The notes under the pieces: model-generated
What the model saw: only the letters and a program-made list of their open reading frames with translations
The model's database searches: none
What the model was told of the DNA's origin: nothing
Shown here: positions 24,901 through 36,900 of the stretch, piece by piece
Position numbering within the stretch: position 1 is the stretch's first letter
Layout: each line of letters starts with the position of its first letter
Position numbers and translations under genes: made by a program
DNA from: Tenebrio molitor
Taxonomy: Eukaryota > Arthropoda > Insecta > Coleoptera > Tenebrionidae
DNA: 64,000 nucleotides
NCBI RefSeq assembly: GCF_963966145.1
Contig: NC_091051.1
Location: 9,300,001-9,364,000, forward strand
Direction: 5' to 3'

Positions 24901-27900
24901 CTTCAGTCGTGCTCGAAGTTTCGGTGCTTGTGCTTTCACTGGAAGGCATGGTGGTTGTGGTTGAGCTCGTAACTGTGCCAGTCGGAGTGGTAGATTCTGT
25001 GGAGCTCGAAGTTTCGGTGCTCGTGCTTTCACTGAAAGGCGTGGTTGTTGTGGTTGAGCCCGTAACTGTTCCAGTCGGAGTGGTAGATTCAGTGGAGCTC
25101 GAAGTTTCGGCGCTCGTGCTTTCAGTCAAAGGCGTAGTTGTTGTGGTTGAGCTCGTAACTGTGCCAGTGGGAGTGGTAGCTTCAGTCGTGCTCGAAGTTT
25201 CGGTGCTTGTGCTTTCACTGGAAGGCATGGTGGTTGTGGTTGAGCTCGTAACTGTGCCAGTCGGAGTGGTAGATTCTGTGGAGCTCGAAGTTTCGGCGCT
25301 CGTGCTTTCAGTCAAAGGCGTAGTTGTTGTGGTTGAGCTCGTAACTGTGCCAGTGGGAGTGGTAGCTTCAGTCGTGCTCGAAGTTTCGGTGCTTGTGCTT
25401 TCACTGGAAGGCATGGTGGTTGTGGTTGAGCTCGTAACTGTGCCAGTCGGAGTGGTAGATTCTGTGGAGCTCGAAGTTTCGGCGCTCGTGCTTTCAGTCA
25501 AAGGCGTAGTTGTTGTGGTTGAGCTCATAACTGTGCCAGTGGGAGTGGTAGCTTCAGTCGTGCTCGAAGTTTCGGTGCTTGTGCTTTCACTGGAAGGCAT
25601 GGTGGTTGTGGTTGAGCTCGTAACTGTGCCAGTCGGAGTGGTAGATTCTGTGGAGCTCGAAGTTTCGGTGCTCGTGCTTTCACTGAAAGGCGTGGTTGTT
25701 GTGGGTGAGCCCGTAACTGTTCCAGTCGGAGTGGTAGATTCAGTGGAGCTCGAAGTTTCGGCGCTCGTGCTTTCAGTCAAAGGCGTAGTTGTTGTGGTTG
25801 AGCTCGTAACTGTGCCAGTGGGAGTGGTAGCTTCAGTCGTGCTCGAAGTTTCGGTGCTTGTGCTTTCACTGGAAGGCATGGTGGTTGTGGTTGAGCTCGT
25901 AACTGTGTCAGTCGGAGTGGTAGATTCTGTGGAGCTCGAAGTTTCGGCGCTCGTGCTTTCAGTCAAAGGCGTAGTTGTTGTGGTTGAGCTCGTAACTGTG
26001 CCAGTGGGAGTGGTAGCTTCAGTCGTGCTCGAAGCTTCGGTGCTTGTGCTTTCACTGGAAGGCATGGTGGTTGTGGTTGAGCTCGTAACTGTGCCAGTCG
26101 GAGTGGTAGATTCTGTGGAGCTCGAAGTTTCGGTGCTCGTGTTTTCACTGAAAGGCGTGGTTGTTGTGGCTGAGCCCGTAACTGTTCCAGTCGGAGTGGT
26201 AGATTCAGTGGAGCTCGAAGTTTCGGCGCTCGTGCTTTCACTCAAAGGCGTAGTTGTTGTGGTTGAGCTCGTAACTGTGCCAGTCGGAGTGGTAGATTCT
26301 GTCGAGCTCGAAGTTTCGCTGCTCGTGCTTTCACTGAAAGGCGTAGTTGTTGTGGTTGAGCTCGTAACTGTGCCAGTGGGAGTGGTAGATTCTGTGGAGC
26401 TCGAAGTTTCGACGCTCGTGCTTTCACTCAAAGGCGTAGTTGTTGTGGTTGAGCTCGTAACTGTGCCAGTGGTAGTGGTAGATTCAGTGGAGCTCGAAGT
26501 TTCGGCGCTCGTGCTTTCACTCAAAGGCGTAGTTGTTGTGGTTGAGCTCGTAACTGTGCCAGTGGGAGTGGTAGCTTCAGTCGTGCTCGAAGCTTCGGTG
26601 CTTGTGCTTTCACTGGAAGGCATGGTGGTTGTGGTTGAGCTCGTAACTGTGCCAGTCGGAGTGGTAGATTCTGTGGAGCTCGAAGTTTCGGTGCTCGTGC
26701 TTTCACTGAAAGGCGTGGTTGTTGTGGCTGAGCCCGTAACTGTTCCAGTCGGAGTGGTAGATTCAGTGGAGCTCGAAGTTTCGGCGCTCGTGCTTTCACT
26801 CAAAGGCGTAGTTGTTGTGGTTGAGCTCGTAACTGTGCCAGTCGGAGTGGTAGATTCTGTGGAGCTCGAAGTTTCGCTGCTCGTGCTTTCACTGAAAGGC
26901 GTAGTTGTTGTGCTTGAGCTCGTAACTGTGCCAGTCGGAGTGGTAGATTCAGTGGAGCTCGAAGTTTCGACGCTCGTGCTTTCACTCAAAAGCGTAGTTG
27001 TTGTGGTTGAGCTCGTAACTGTGCCAGTGGTAGTGGTAGATTCAGTGGAGCTCGAAGTTTCGGCGCTCGTGCTTTCACTCAAAGGCGTAGTTGTTGTGGT
27101 TGAGCTCGTAACTGTGCCAGTGGGAGTGGTAGCTTCAGTCGTGCTCGAAGTTTCGGTGCTTGTGCTTTCACTGGAAGGCATGGTGGTTGTGGTTGAGCTC
27201 GTAACTGTTCCAGTCGGAGTGGTAGATTCAGTGGAGCTCGAAGTTTCGGTGCTCGTGCTTTCACTCAAAGGCGTAGTTGTTGTGCTTGAGCTCGTAACTG
27301 TGCCAGTCGGAGTGGTAGATTCAGTGGAGCTCGAAGTTTCGACGCTCGTGCTTTCACTCAAAAGCGTAGTTGTTGTGGTTGAGCTCGTAACTGTGCCAGT
27401 GGTAGTGGTAGATTCAGTGGAGCTCGAAGTTTCGGCGCTCGTGCTTTCACTCAAAGGCGTAGTTGTTGTGGTTGAGCTCGTAACTGTGCCAGTGGGAGTG
27501 GTAGCTTCAGTCGTGCTCGAAGTTTCGGTGCTTGTGCTTTCACTGGAAGGCATGGTGGTTGTGGTTGAGCTCGTAACTGTTCCAGTCGGAGTGGTAGATT
27601 CAGTGGAGCTCGAAGTTTCGGTGCTCGTGCTTTCACTCAAAGGCGTAGTTGTTGTGGTTGAGCTCGTAACTGTGCCAGTGGGAGTGGTAGATTCAGTGGA
27701 GCTCGAAGTTTCGGCGCTCGTGCTTTCTCTCAAAGGCGTAGTTGTTGTGGTTGAGCTCGTAACTGTGCCAGTGGGAGTGGTAGCTTCAGTCGTGCTCGAA
27801 GTTTCGGTACTTGTGCTTTCACTGGAAGGCATGGTGGTTGTGGTTGAGCTCGTAACTGTGCCAGTCGGAGTGGTAGATTCTGTGGAGCTCGAAGTTTCGG

Positions 27901-30900
27901 TGCTCGTGCTTTCAGTGAAAGGCGTAGTTGTTGTGGTTGAGCTCGTAACTGTGCCAGTGGGAGTGGTAGATTCAGTGGAGCTCGAAGTTTCGGCGCTCGT
28001 GCTTTCACTCAAAGGCGCAGTTGTTGTGGTTGAGCTCGTAACTGTGCCAGTCGGAGTGGTAGATTCAGTGGAGCTCGAAGTTTCGGCGCTCGTGCTTTCA
28101 CTCAAAGGCGTAGTTGTTGTGGTTGAGCTCGTAACTGTGCCAGTCGGAGTGGTAGATTCAGTGGAGCTCGAAGTTTCGGTGCTCGTTCTTTCACTGAAAG
28201 GCGTGGTTGTTGTGGTTGAACTCGTAACTGTGCCAGTGGGAGTGGTAGATTCAGTGGAGCTCGAAGTTTCGGTGCTCGTTCTTTCACTGAAAGGCGTGGT
28301 TGTTGTGTTTGAGCCCGTAACTGTTCCAGTCGGAGTGGTAGATTCAGTGGAGCTCGAAGTTTCGGTGCTTGTGCTTTCACTGAAAGGCGTGGTTGTTGTG
28401 GTTGAGCCCGTAACTGTTCCAGTCGGAGTGGTAGATTCAGTGGAGCTCGAAGTTTCGGCGCTCGTGCTTTCAGTCAAAGGCGTAGTTGTTGTGGTTGAGC
28501 TCGTAACTGTGCCAGTGGGAGTGGTAGCTTCAGTCGTGCTCGAAGTTTCGGTGCTTGTGCTTTCACTGGAAGGCGTAGTTGTTGTGGTTGAGCTCGTAAC
28601 TGTGCCAGTGGGAGTGGTAGATTCAGTGGAGTTCGAAGTTTCAGCGCTCGTGCTTTCACTCAAAGGCGTAGTTGTTGTGGTTGAGCTCGTAACTGTGCCA
28701 GTCGGAGTGGTAGATTCTGTGGAGCTCGAAGTTTCGGTGCTCGTTCTTTCACTGAAAGGCGTGGTTGTTGTGGTTGAGCCCGTAACTGTTCCAGTCGGAG
28801 TGGTAGATTCAGTGGAGCTCGAAGTTTCGGCGCTCGTGCTTTCAGTCAAAGGCGTAGTTGTTGTGGTTGAGCTCGTAACTGTGCCAGTGGGAGTGGTAGC
28901 TTCAGTCGTGCTCGAAGTTTCGGTGCTTGTGCTTTCACTGGAAGGCATGGTGGTTGTGGTTGAGCTCGTAACTGTGCCAGTCGGAGTGGTAGATTCAGTG
29001 GAGCTCGAAGTTTCAGCGCTCGTGCTTTCACTCAAAGGCGTAGTTGTTGTGGTTGAGCTCGAAACTGTACCAGTCGGAGTGGTAGATTCTGTGGAGCTCG
29101 AAGTTTCGGTGCTCGTTCTTTCACTGAAAGGCGTGGTTGTTGTGGTTGAGCCCGTAACTGTTCCAGTCGGAGTGGTAGATTCAGTGGAGCTCGAAGTTTC
29201 GGCGCTCGTGCTTTCAGTCAAAGGCGTAGTTGTGGTTGAGCTCGTAACTGTGCCAGTGGGAGTGGTAGATTCAGTGGAGCTCGAAGTTTCGCTGCTCGTG
29301 CTTTCACTGAAAGGCGTAGTTGTTGTGGTTGAGCTCGTAACTGTGCCAGTGGTAGTGGTAGATTCAGTGGAGCTCGAAGTTTCGGCGCTCGTGCTTTCTC
29401 TCAAAGGCGTAGTTGTTGTGGTTGAGCTCGTAACTGTGCCAGTGGGAGTGGTAGCTTCAGTCGTGCTCGAAGTTTCGGTGCTTGTGCTTTCACTGGAAGG
29501 CATGGTGGTTGTGGTTGAGCTCGTAACTGTTCCAGTCGGAGTGGTAGATTCAGTGGAGCTCGAAGTTTCGACGCTCGTGCTTTCACTCAAAGGCGTAGTT
29601 GTTGTGGTTGAGCTCGTAACTGTGCCAGTCGGAGTGGTAGATTCAGTGGAGCTCGAAGTTTCGGTGCTCGTTCTTTCACTGAAAGGCGTGGTTGTTGTGG
29701 TTGATCCCGTAACTGTTCCAGTCGGAGTGGTAGATTCAGTGGAGCTCGAAGTTTCGGCGCTTGTGCTTTCAGTCAAAGGCGTAGTTGTTGTGGTTGAGCT
29801 CGTAACTGTGCCAGTGGGAGTGGTAGCTTCAGTCGTGCTCGAAGTTTCGGTGCTTGTGCTTTCATTGGAAGGCATGGTGGTTGTGGTTGAGCTCGTAACT
29901 GTGCCAGTCGGAGTGGTAGATTCTGTGGAGCTCGAAGTTTCGGTGCTCGTGCTTTCACTGAAAGGCGTGGTTGTTGTGGTTGAGCCCGTAACTGTTCCAG
30001 TCGGAGTGGTAGATTCAGTGGAGCTCGAAGTTTCGGCGCTCGTACTTTCAGTCAAAGGCGTAGTTGTTGTGGTTGAGTTCGTAACTGTGCCAGTGGGAGT
30101 GGTAGCTTCAGTCGTGCTCGAAGTTTCGGTGCTTGTGCTTTCACTGGAAGGCATGGTGGTTGTGCTTGAGCTCGTAACTGTGCCAGTCGGAGTGGTAGAT
30201 TCAGTGGAGCTCGAAGTTTCGACGCTCGTGCTTTCACTCAAAGGCGTAGTTGTTGTGGTTGAGCTCGTAACTGTGCCAGTGGTAGTGGTAGATTCAGTGG
30301 AGCTCGAAGTTTCGGCGCTCGTGCTTTCTCTCAAAGGCGTAGTTGTTGTGGTTGAGCTCGTAACTGTGCCAGTGGGAGTGGTAGCTTCAGTCGTGCTCGA
30401 AGTTTCGGTGCTTGTGCTTTCACTGGAAGGCATGGTGGTTGTGGTTGAGCTCGTAACTGTGCCAGTCGGAGTGGTAGATTCTGTGGAGCTCGAAGTTTCG
30501 GTGCTCGTGCTTTCACTGAAAGGCGTGGTTGTTGTGGTTGGGCCCGTAACTGTTCCAGTCGGAGTGGTAGATTCAGTGGAGCTCGAAGTTTCGGCGCTCG
30601 TGCTTTCAGTCAAAGGCGTAGTTGTTGTGGTTGAGCTCGTAACTGTGCCAGTGGGAGTGGTAGCTTCAGTCGTGCTCGAAGTTTCGGTGCTTGTGCTTTC
30701 ACTGGAAGGCATGGTGGTTGTGGTTGAGCTCCTAACTGTGCCAGTCGGAGTGGTAGATTCAGTGGAGCTCGAAGTTTCGCTGCTCGTGCTTTCACTGAAA
30801 GGCGTAGTTGTTGTGGTTGAGCTCGTAACTGTTCCAGTCGGAGTGGTAGATTCGTTTGAACTCGAAGTTTCGGTGCTCGTGCTTTCACTGAAAAGCGTAG

Positions 30901-33900
30901 TTGTTGTGGTTGAGCTCGTAACTGTGCCAGTGGGAGTGGTAGCTTCAGTCGTGCTCGGAGTTTCGGTGCTTGTGCTTTCACTGGAAGGAACGGTGGTTGT
31001 GGTTGAGCTCGTAACTGTTCCAGTCGGAGTGGTAGATTCAGTGGAGCTCGAAGTTTCGGTGCTCGTGCTTTCACTGAAAGGCGTAGTTGTTGTGGTTGAG
31101 CTCGTAACTGTGCCAGTGGGAGTGGTAGCTTCAGTCGTGCTCGAAGTTTCGGTACTTGTGCTTTCACTGGAAGGCATGGTGGTTGTGGTTGAGCTGGTAA
31201 CTGTGCCAGTCGGAGTGGTAGATTCAGTTGAGCTCGAAGTTTCGGTGCTCGTGCTTTCACTGAAAGGCGTAGTTGTTGTGGTTGAGCTCGTAACTGTTCC
31301 AGTCGGAGTGGTAGATTCAGTTGAGCTCGAAGTTTCGGTGCTCGTGCTTTCACTGAAAGGCGTAGTTGTTGTGGTTGAGCTCGTAACTGTGCCAGTGGTA
31401 GTGGTAGATTCAGTGGAGCTCGAAGTTTCGGTGCTCGTGCTTTCACTCAAAGGCGTAGTTGTTGTGGTTGAGCTCGTAACTGTGCCAGTCGGAGTGGTAG
31501 ATTCAGTGGAGCTCGAAGTTTCGGTGCTCGTGCTTTCACTGAAAGGCGTAGTTGTTGTGGTTGAGCTCGTAACTGTGCCAGTGGGAGTGGTAGATTCAGT
31601 GGAGCTCGAAGTTTCGGCGCTCGTGCTTTCACTGAAAGGCGTAGTTGTTGTGGTTGAGCTCGTTACTGTGCCAGTGGGAGTGGTAGCTTCAGTCGTGCTC
31701 GAAGTTTCGGTGCTTGTGCTTTCACTGGAAGGCATGGTGGTTGTGGTTGAGCTCGTTACTGTTCCAGTCGGAGTGGTAGATTCAGTGGAGCTCGAAGTTT
31801 CGGTGCTCGTGCTTTCACTCAAAGGCGTAGTTGTTGTGGTTGAGCTCGTAACTGTGCCAGTCGGAGTGGTAGATTCAGTGGAGCTCGAAGTTTCGGTGCT
31901 CGTGCTTTCACTGAAAGGCGTAGTTGTTGTGGTTGAGCTCGTAACTGTGCCAGTGGGAGTGGTAGATTCAGTGGAGCTCGAAGTTTCGGCGCTCGTGCTT
32001 TCACTGAAAGGCGTAGTTGTTGTGGTTGAGCTCGTTACTGTGCCAGTGGGAGTGGTAGCTTCAGTCGTGCTCGAAGTTTCGGTGCTTGTGCTTTCACTGG
32101 AAGGCATGGTGGTTGTGGTTGAGCTCGTTACTGTTCCAGTCGGAGTGGTAGATTCAGTGGAGCTCGAAGTTTCGGTGCTCGTGCTTTCACTGAAAGGCGT
32201 AGTTGTTGTGGTTGAGCTCGTAACTGTGCCAGTGGGAGTGGTAGATTCAGTGGAGCTCGAAGTTTCGGCGCTCGTGCTTTCACTTAAAGGCGTAGTTGTT
32301 GTGATTGAGTTCGTAACTGTGCCAGTGGGAGTGGTAGCTTCAGTCGTGCTCGAAGTTTCGGTGCTTGTGCTTTCACTGGAAGGCATGGTGGTTGTGCTTG
32401 AGCTCGTAACTGTGCCAGTCGGAGTGGTAGATTCAGTGGAGCTCGAAGTTTCGACGCTCGTGCTTTCACTCAAAGGCGTAGTTGTTGTGGTTGAGCTCGT
32501 AACTATGCCAGTGGTAGTGGTAGATTCAGTGGAGCTCGAAGTTTCGGCGCTCGTGCTTTCACTCAAAGGCGTAGTTGTTGTGGTTGAGCTCGTAACTGTG
32601 CCAGTCGGAGTGGTAGATTCAGTGGAGCTCGAAGTTTCGGCGCTCGTGCTTTCAGTCAAAGGCGTAGTTGTTGTGGTTGAGCTCGTAACTGTGCCAGTGG
32701 GAGTGGTAGCTTCAGTCGTGCTCGAAGTTTCGGTGCTTGTGCTTTCACTGGAAGGCATGGTGGTTGTGCTTGAGCTCGTAACTGTGCCAGTCGGAGTGGC
32801 AGATTCAGTGGAGCTCGAAGTTTCGACGCTCGTGCTTTCACTCAAAGGCGTAGTTGTTGTGGTTGAGCTCGTAACTGTGCCAGTGGTAGTGGTAGATTCA
32901 GTGGAGCTCGAAGTTTCGGCGCTCGTGCTTTCACTCAAAGGCGTAGTTGTTGTGGTTGAGCTCGTAACTGTGCCAGTCGGAGTGGTAGATTCAGTGGAGC
33001 TCGAAGTTTCGGCGCTCGTGCTTTCAGTCAAAGGCGTAGTTGTTGTGGTTGAGCTCGTAACTGTGCCAGTGGGAGTGGTAGCTTCAGTCGTGCTCGAAGT
33101 TTCGGTGCTTGTGCTTTCACTGGAAGGCATGGTGGTTGTGCTTGAGCTCGTAACTGTGCCAGTCGGAGTGGCAGATTCAGTGGAGCTCGAAGTTTCGACG
33201 CTCGTGCTTTCACTCAAAGGCGTAGTTGTTGTGGTTGAGCTCGTAACTGTGCCAGTGGTAGTGGTAGATTCAGTGGAGCTCGAAGTTTCGGCGCTCGTGC
33301 TTTCACTCAAAGGCGTAGTTGTTGTGGTTGAGCTCGTAACTGTGCCAGTGGGAGTGGTAGCTTCAGTCGTGCTCGAATTTTCGGTGCTTGTGCTTTCACT
33401 GGAAGGCATGGTGGTTGTGGTTGAGCTCGTAACTGTTCCAGTCGGAGTGGTAGATTCAGTGGAGCTCGAAGTTTCGGTGCTCGTGCTTTCACTCAAAGGC
33501 GTAGTTGTTGTGGTTGAGCTCGTAACTGTGCCAGTGGGAGTGGTAGATTCAGTGGAGCTCGAAGTTTCGACGCTCGTGCTTTCACTCAAAGGCGTAGTTG
33601 TTGTGGTTGAGCTCGTAACTGTGTCAGTGGTAGTGGTAGATTCAGTGGAGCTCGAAGTTTCGGCGCTCGTGCTTTCACTTAAAGGCGTAGTTGTTGTGAT
33701 TGAGTTCGTAACTGTGCCAGTGGGAGTGGTAGCTTCAGTCGTGCTCGAAGTTTCGGTGCTTGTGCTTTCACTGGAAGGCATGGTGGTTGTGCTTGAGCTC
33801 GTAACTGTGCCAGTCGGAGTGGTAGATTCAGTGGAGCTCGAAGTTTCGGCGCTCGTGCTTTCAGTCAAAGGCGTAGTTGTTGTGGTTGAGCTCGTAACTG

Positions 33901-36900
33901 TGCCAGTGGGAGTGGTAGCTTCAGTCGTGCTCGAAGTTTCGGTGCTTGTGCTTTCACTGGAAGGCATGGTGGTTGTGGTTGAGCTCCTAACTGTGCCAGT
34001 CGGAGTGGTAGATTCAGTGGAGCTCGAAGTTTCGCTGCTCGTGCTTTCACTGAAAGGCGTAGTTGTTGTGGTTGAGCTCGTAACTGTTCCAGTCGGAGTG
34101 GTAGATTCAGTTGAACTCGAAGTTTCGGTGCTCGTGCTTTCACTGAAAAGCGTAGTTGTTGTGGTTGAGCTCGTAACTGTGCCAGTGGGAGTGGTAGCTT
34201 CAGTCGTGCTCGAAGTTTCGGTGCTTGTGCTTTCACTGGAAGGCATGGTGGTTGTGGTTGAGCTCCTAACTGTGCCAGTCGGAGTGGTAGATTCAGTGGA
34301 GCTCGAAGTTTCGGTGCTCGTGCTTTCACTGAAAGGCGTAGTTGTTGTGGTTGAGCTCGTAACTGTTCCAGTCGGAGTGGTAGATTCAGTTGAGCTCGAA
34401 GTTTCGGTGCTCGTGCTTTCACTGAAAGGCGTAGTTGTTGTGGTTGAGCTCGTAACTGTGCCAGTGGTAGTGGTAGATTCAGTGGAGCTCGTTGTTTCGG
34501 TGCTCGTGCTTTCACTGAAAGGCGTAGTTGTTGTGGTTGAGCTCGTAACTGTGCCAGTGGGAGTGGTAGCTTCAGTCGTGCTCGAAGTTTCGGTACTTGT
34601 GCTTTCACTGGAAGGCATGGTGGTTGTGGTTGAGCTGGTAACTGTGCCAGTCGGAGTGGTAGATTCAGTTGAGCTCGAAGTTTCGGTGCTCGTGCTTTCA
34701 CTGAAAGGCGTAGTTGTTGTGGTTGAGCTCGTAACTGTTCCAGTCGGAGTGGTAGATTCAGTTGAGCTCGAAGTTTCGGTGCTCGTGCTTTCACTGAAAG
34801 GCGTAGTTGTTGTGGTTGAGCTCGTAACTGTGCCAGTGGTAGTGGTAGATTCAGTGGAGCTCGAAGTTTCGGTGCTCGTGCTTTCACTCAAAGGCGTAGT
34901 TGTTGTGGTTGAGCTCGTAACTGTGCCAGTCGGAGTGGTAGATTCAGTGGAGCTCGAAGTTTCGGTGCTCGTGCTTTCACTGAAAGGCGTAGTTGTTGTG
35001 GTTGAGCTCGTAACTGTGCCAGTGGGAGTGGTAGATTCAGTGGAGCTCGAAGTTTCGGCGCTCGTGCTTTCACTGAAAGGCGTAGTTGTTGTGGTTGAGC
35101 TCGTTACTGTGCCAGTGGGAGTGGTAGCTTCAGTCGTGCTCGAAGTTTCGGTGCTTGTGCTTTCACTGGAAGGCATGGTGGTTGTGGTTGAGCTCGTTAC
35201 TGTTCCAGTCGGAGTGGTAGATTCAGTGGAGCTCGAAGTTTCGGTGCTCGTGCTTTCACTCAAAGGCGTAGTTGTTGTGGTTGAGCTCGTAACTGTGCCA
35301 GTCGGAGTGGTAGATTCAGTGGAGCTCGAAGTTTCGGTGCTCGTGCTTTCACTGAAAGGCGTAGTTGTTGTGGTTGAGCTCGTAACTGTGCCAGTGGGAG
35401 TGGTAGATTCAGTGGAGCTCGAAGTTTCGGCGCTCGTGCTTTCACTGAAAGGCGTAGTTGTTGTGGTTGAGGTCGTTACTGTGCCAGTGGGAGTGGTAGC
35501 TTCAGTCGTGCTCGAAGTTTCGGTGCTTGTGCTTTCACTGGAAGGCATGGTGGTTGTGGTTGAGCTCGTAACTGTTCCAGTCGGAGTGGTAGATTCAGTG
35601 GAGCTCGAAGTTTCGGTGCTCGTGCTTTCACTCAAAGGCGTAGTTGTTGTGGTTGAGCTCGTAACTGTGCCAGTCGGAGTGGTAGATTCAGTGGAGCTCG
35701 AAGTTTCGGCGCTCGTGCTTTCAGTCAAAGGCGTAGTTGTTGTGGTTGAGCTCGTAACTGTGCCAGTGGGAGTGGTAGCTTCAGTCGTGCTCGAAGTTTC
35801 GGTGCTTGTGCTTTCACTGGAAGGCATGGTGGTTGTGCTTGAGCTCGTAACTGTGCCAGTCGGAGTGGCAGATTCAGTGGAGCTCGAAGTTTCGACGCTC
35901 GTGCTTTCACTCAAAGGCGTAGTTGTTGTGGTTGAGCTCGTAACTGTGCCAGTGGTAGTGGTAGATTCAGTGGAGCTCGAAGTTTCGGCGCTCGTGCTTT
36001 CACTCAAAGGCGTAGTTGTTGTGGTTGAGCTCGTAACTGTGCCAGTGGGAGTGGTAGCTTCAGTCGTGCTCGAATTTTCGGTGCTTGTGCTTTCACTGGA
36101 AGGCATGGTGGTTGTGGTTGAGCTCGTAACTGTTCCAGTCGGAGTGGTAGATTCAGTGGAGCTCGAAGTTTCGGTGCTCGTGCTTTCACTCAAAGGCGTA
36201 GTTGTTGTGGTTGAGCTCGTAACTGTGCCAGTGGGAGTGGTAGATTCAGTGGAGCTCGAAGTTTCGACGCTCGTGCTTTCACTCAAAGGCGTAGTTGTTG
36301 TGGTTGAGCTCGTAACTGTGTCAGTGGTAGTGGTAGATTCAGTGGAGCTCGAAGTTTCGGCGCTCGTGCTTTCACTTAAAGGCGTAGTTGTTGTGATTGA
36401 GTTCGTAACTGTGCCAGTGGGAGTGGTAGCTTCAGTCGTGCTCGAAGTTTCGGTGCTTGTGCTTTCACTGGAAGGCATGGTGGTTGTGCTTGAGCTCGTA
36501 ACTGTGCCAGTCGGAGTGGTAGATTCAGTGGAGCTCGAAGTTTCGACGCTCGTGCTTTCACTCAAAGGCGTAGTTGTTGTGGTTGAGCTCGTAACTGTGC
36601 CAGTGGTAGTGGTAGATTCAGTGGAGCTCGAAGTTTCGGCGCTCGTGCTTTCAGTCAAAGGCGTAGTTGTTGTGGTTGAGCTCGTAACTGTGCCAGTGGG
36701 AGTGGTAGCTTCAGTCGTGCTCGAAGTTTCGGTGCTTGTGCTTTCACTGGAAGGCATGGTGGTTGTGGTTGAGCTCGTAACTGTGCCAGTCGGAGTGGTA
36801 GATTCAGTGGAGCTCGAAGTTTCGCTGCTCGTGCTTTCACTGAAAGGCGTAGTTGTTGTGGTTGAGCTCGTAACTGTGCCAGTCGGAGTGGTAGATTCTG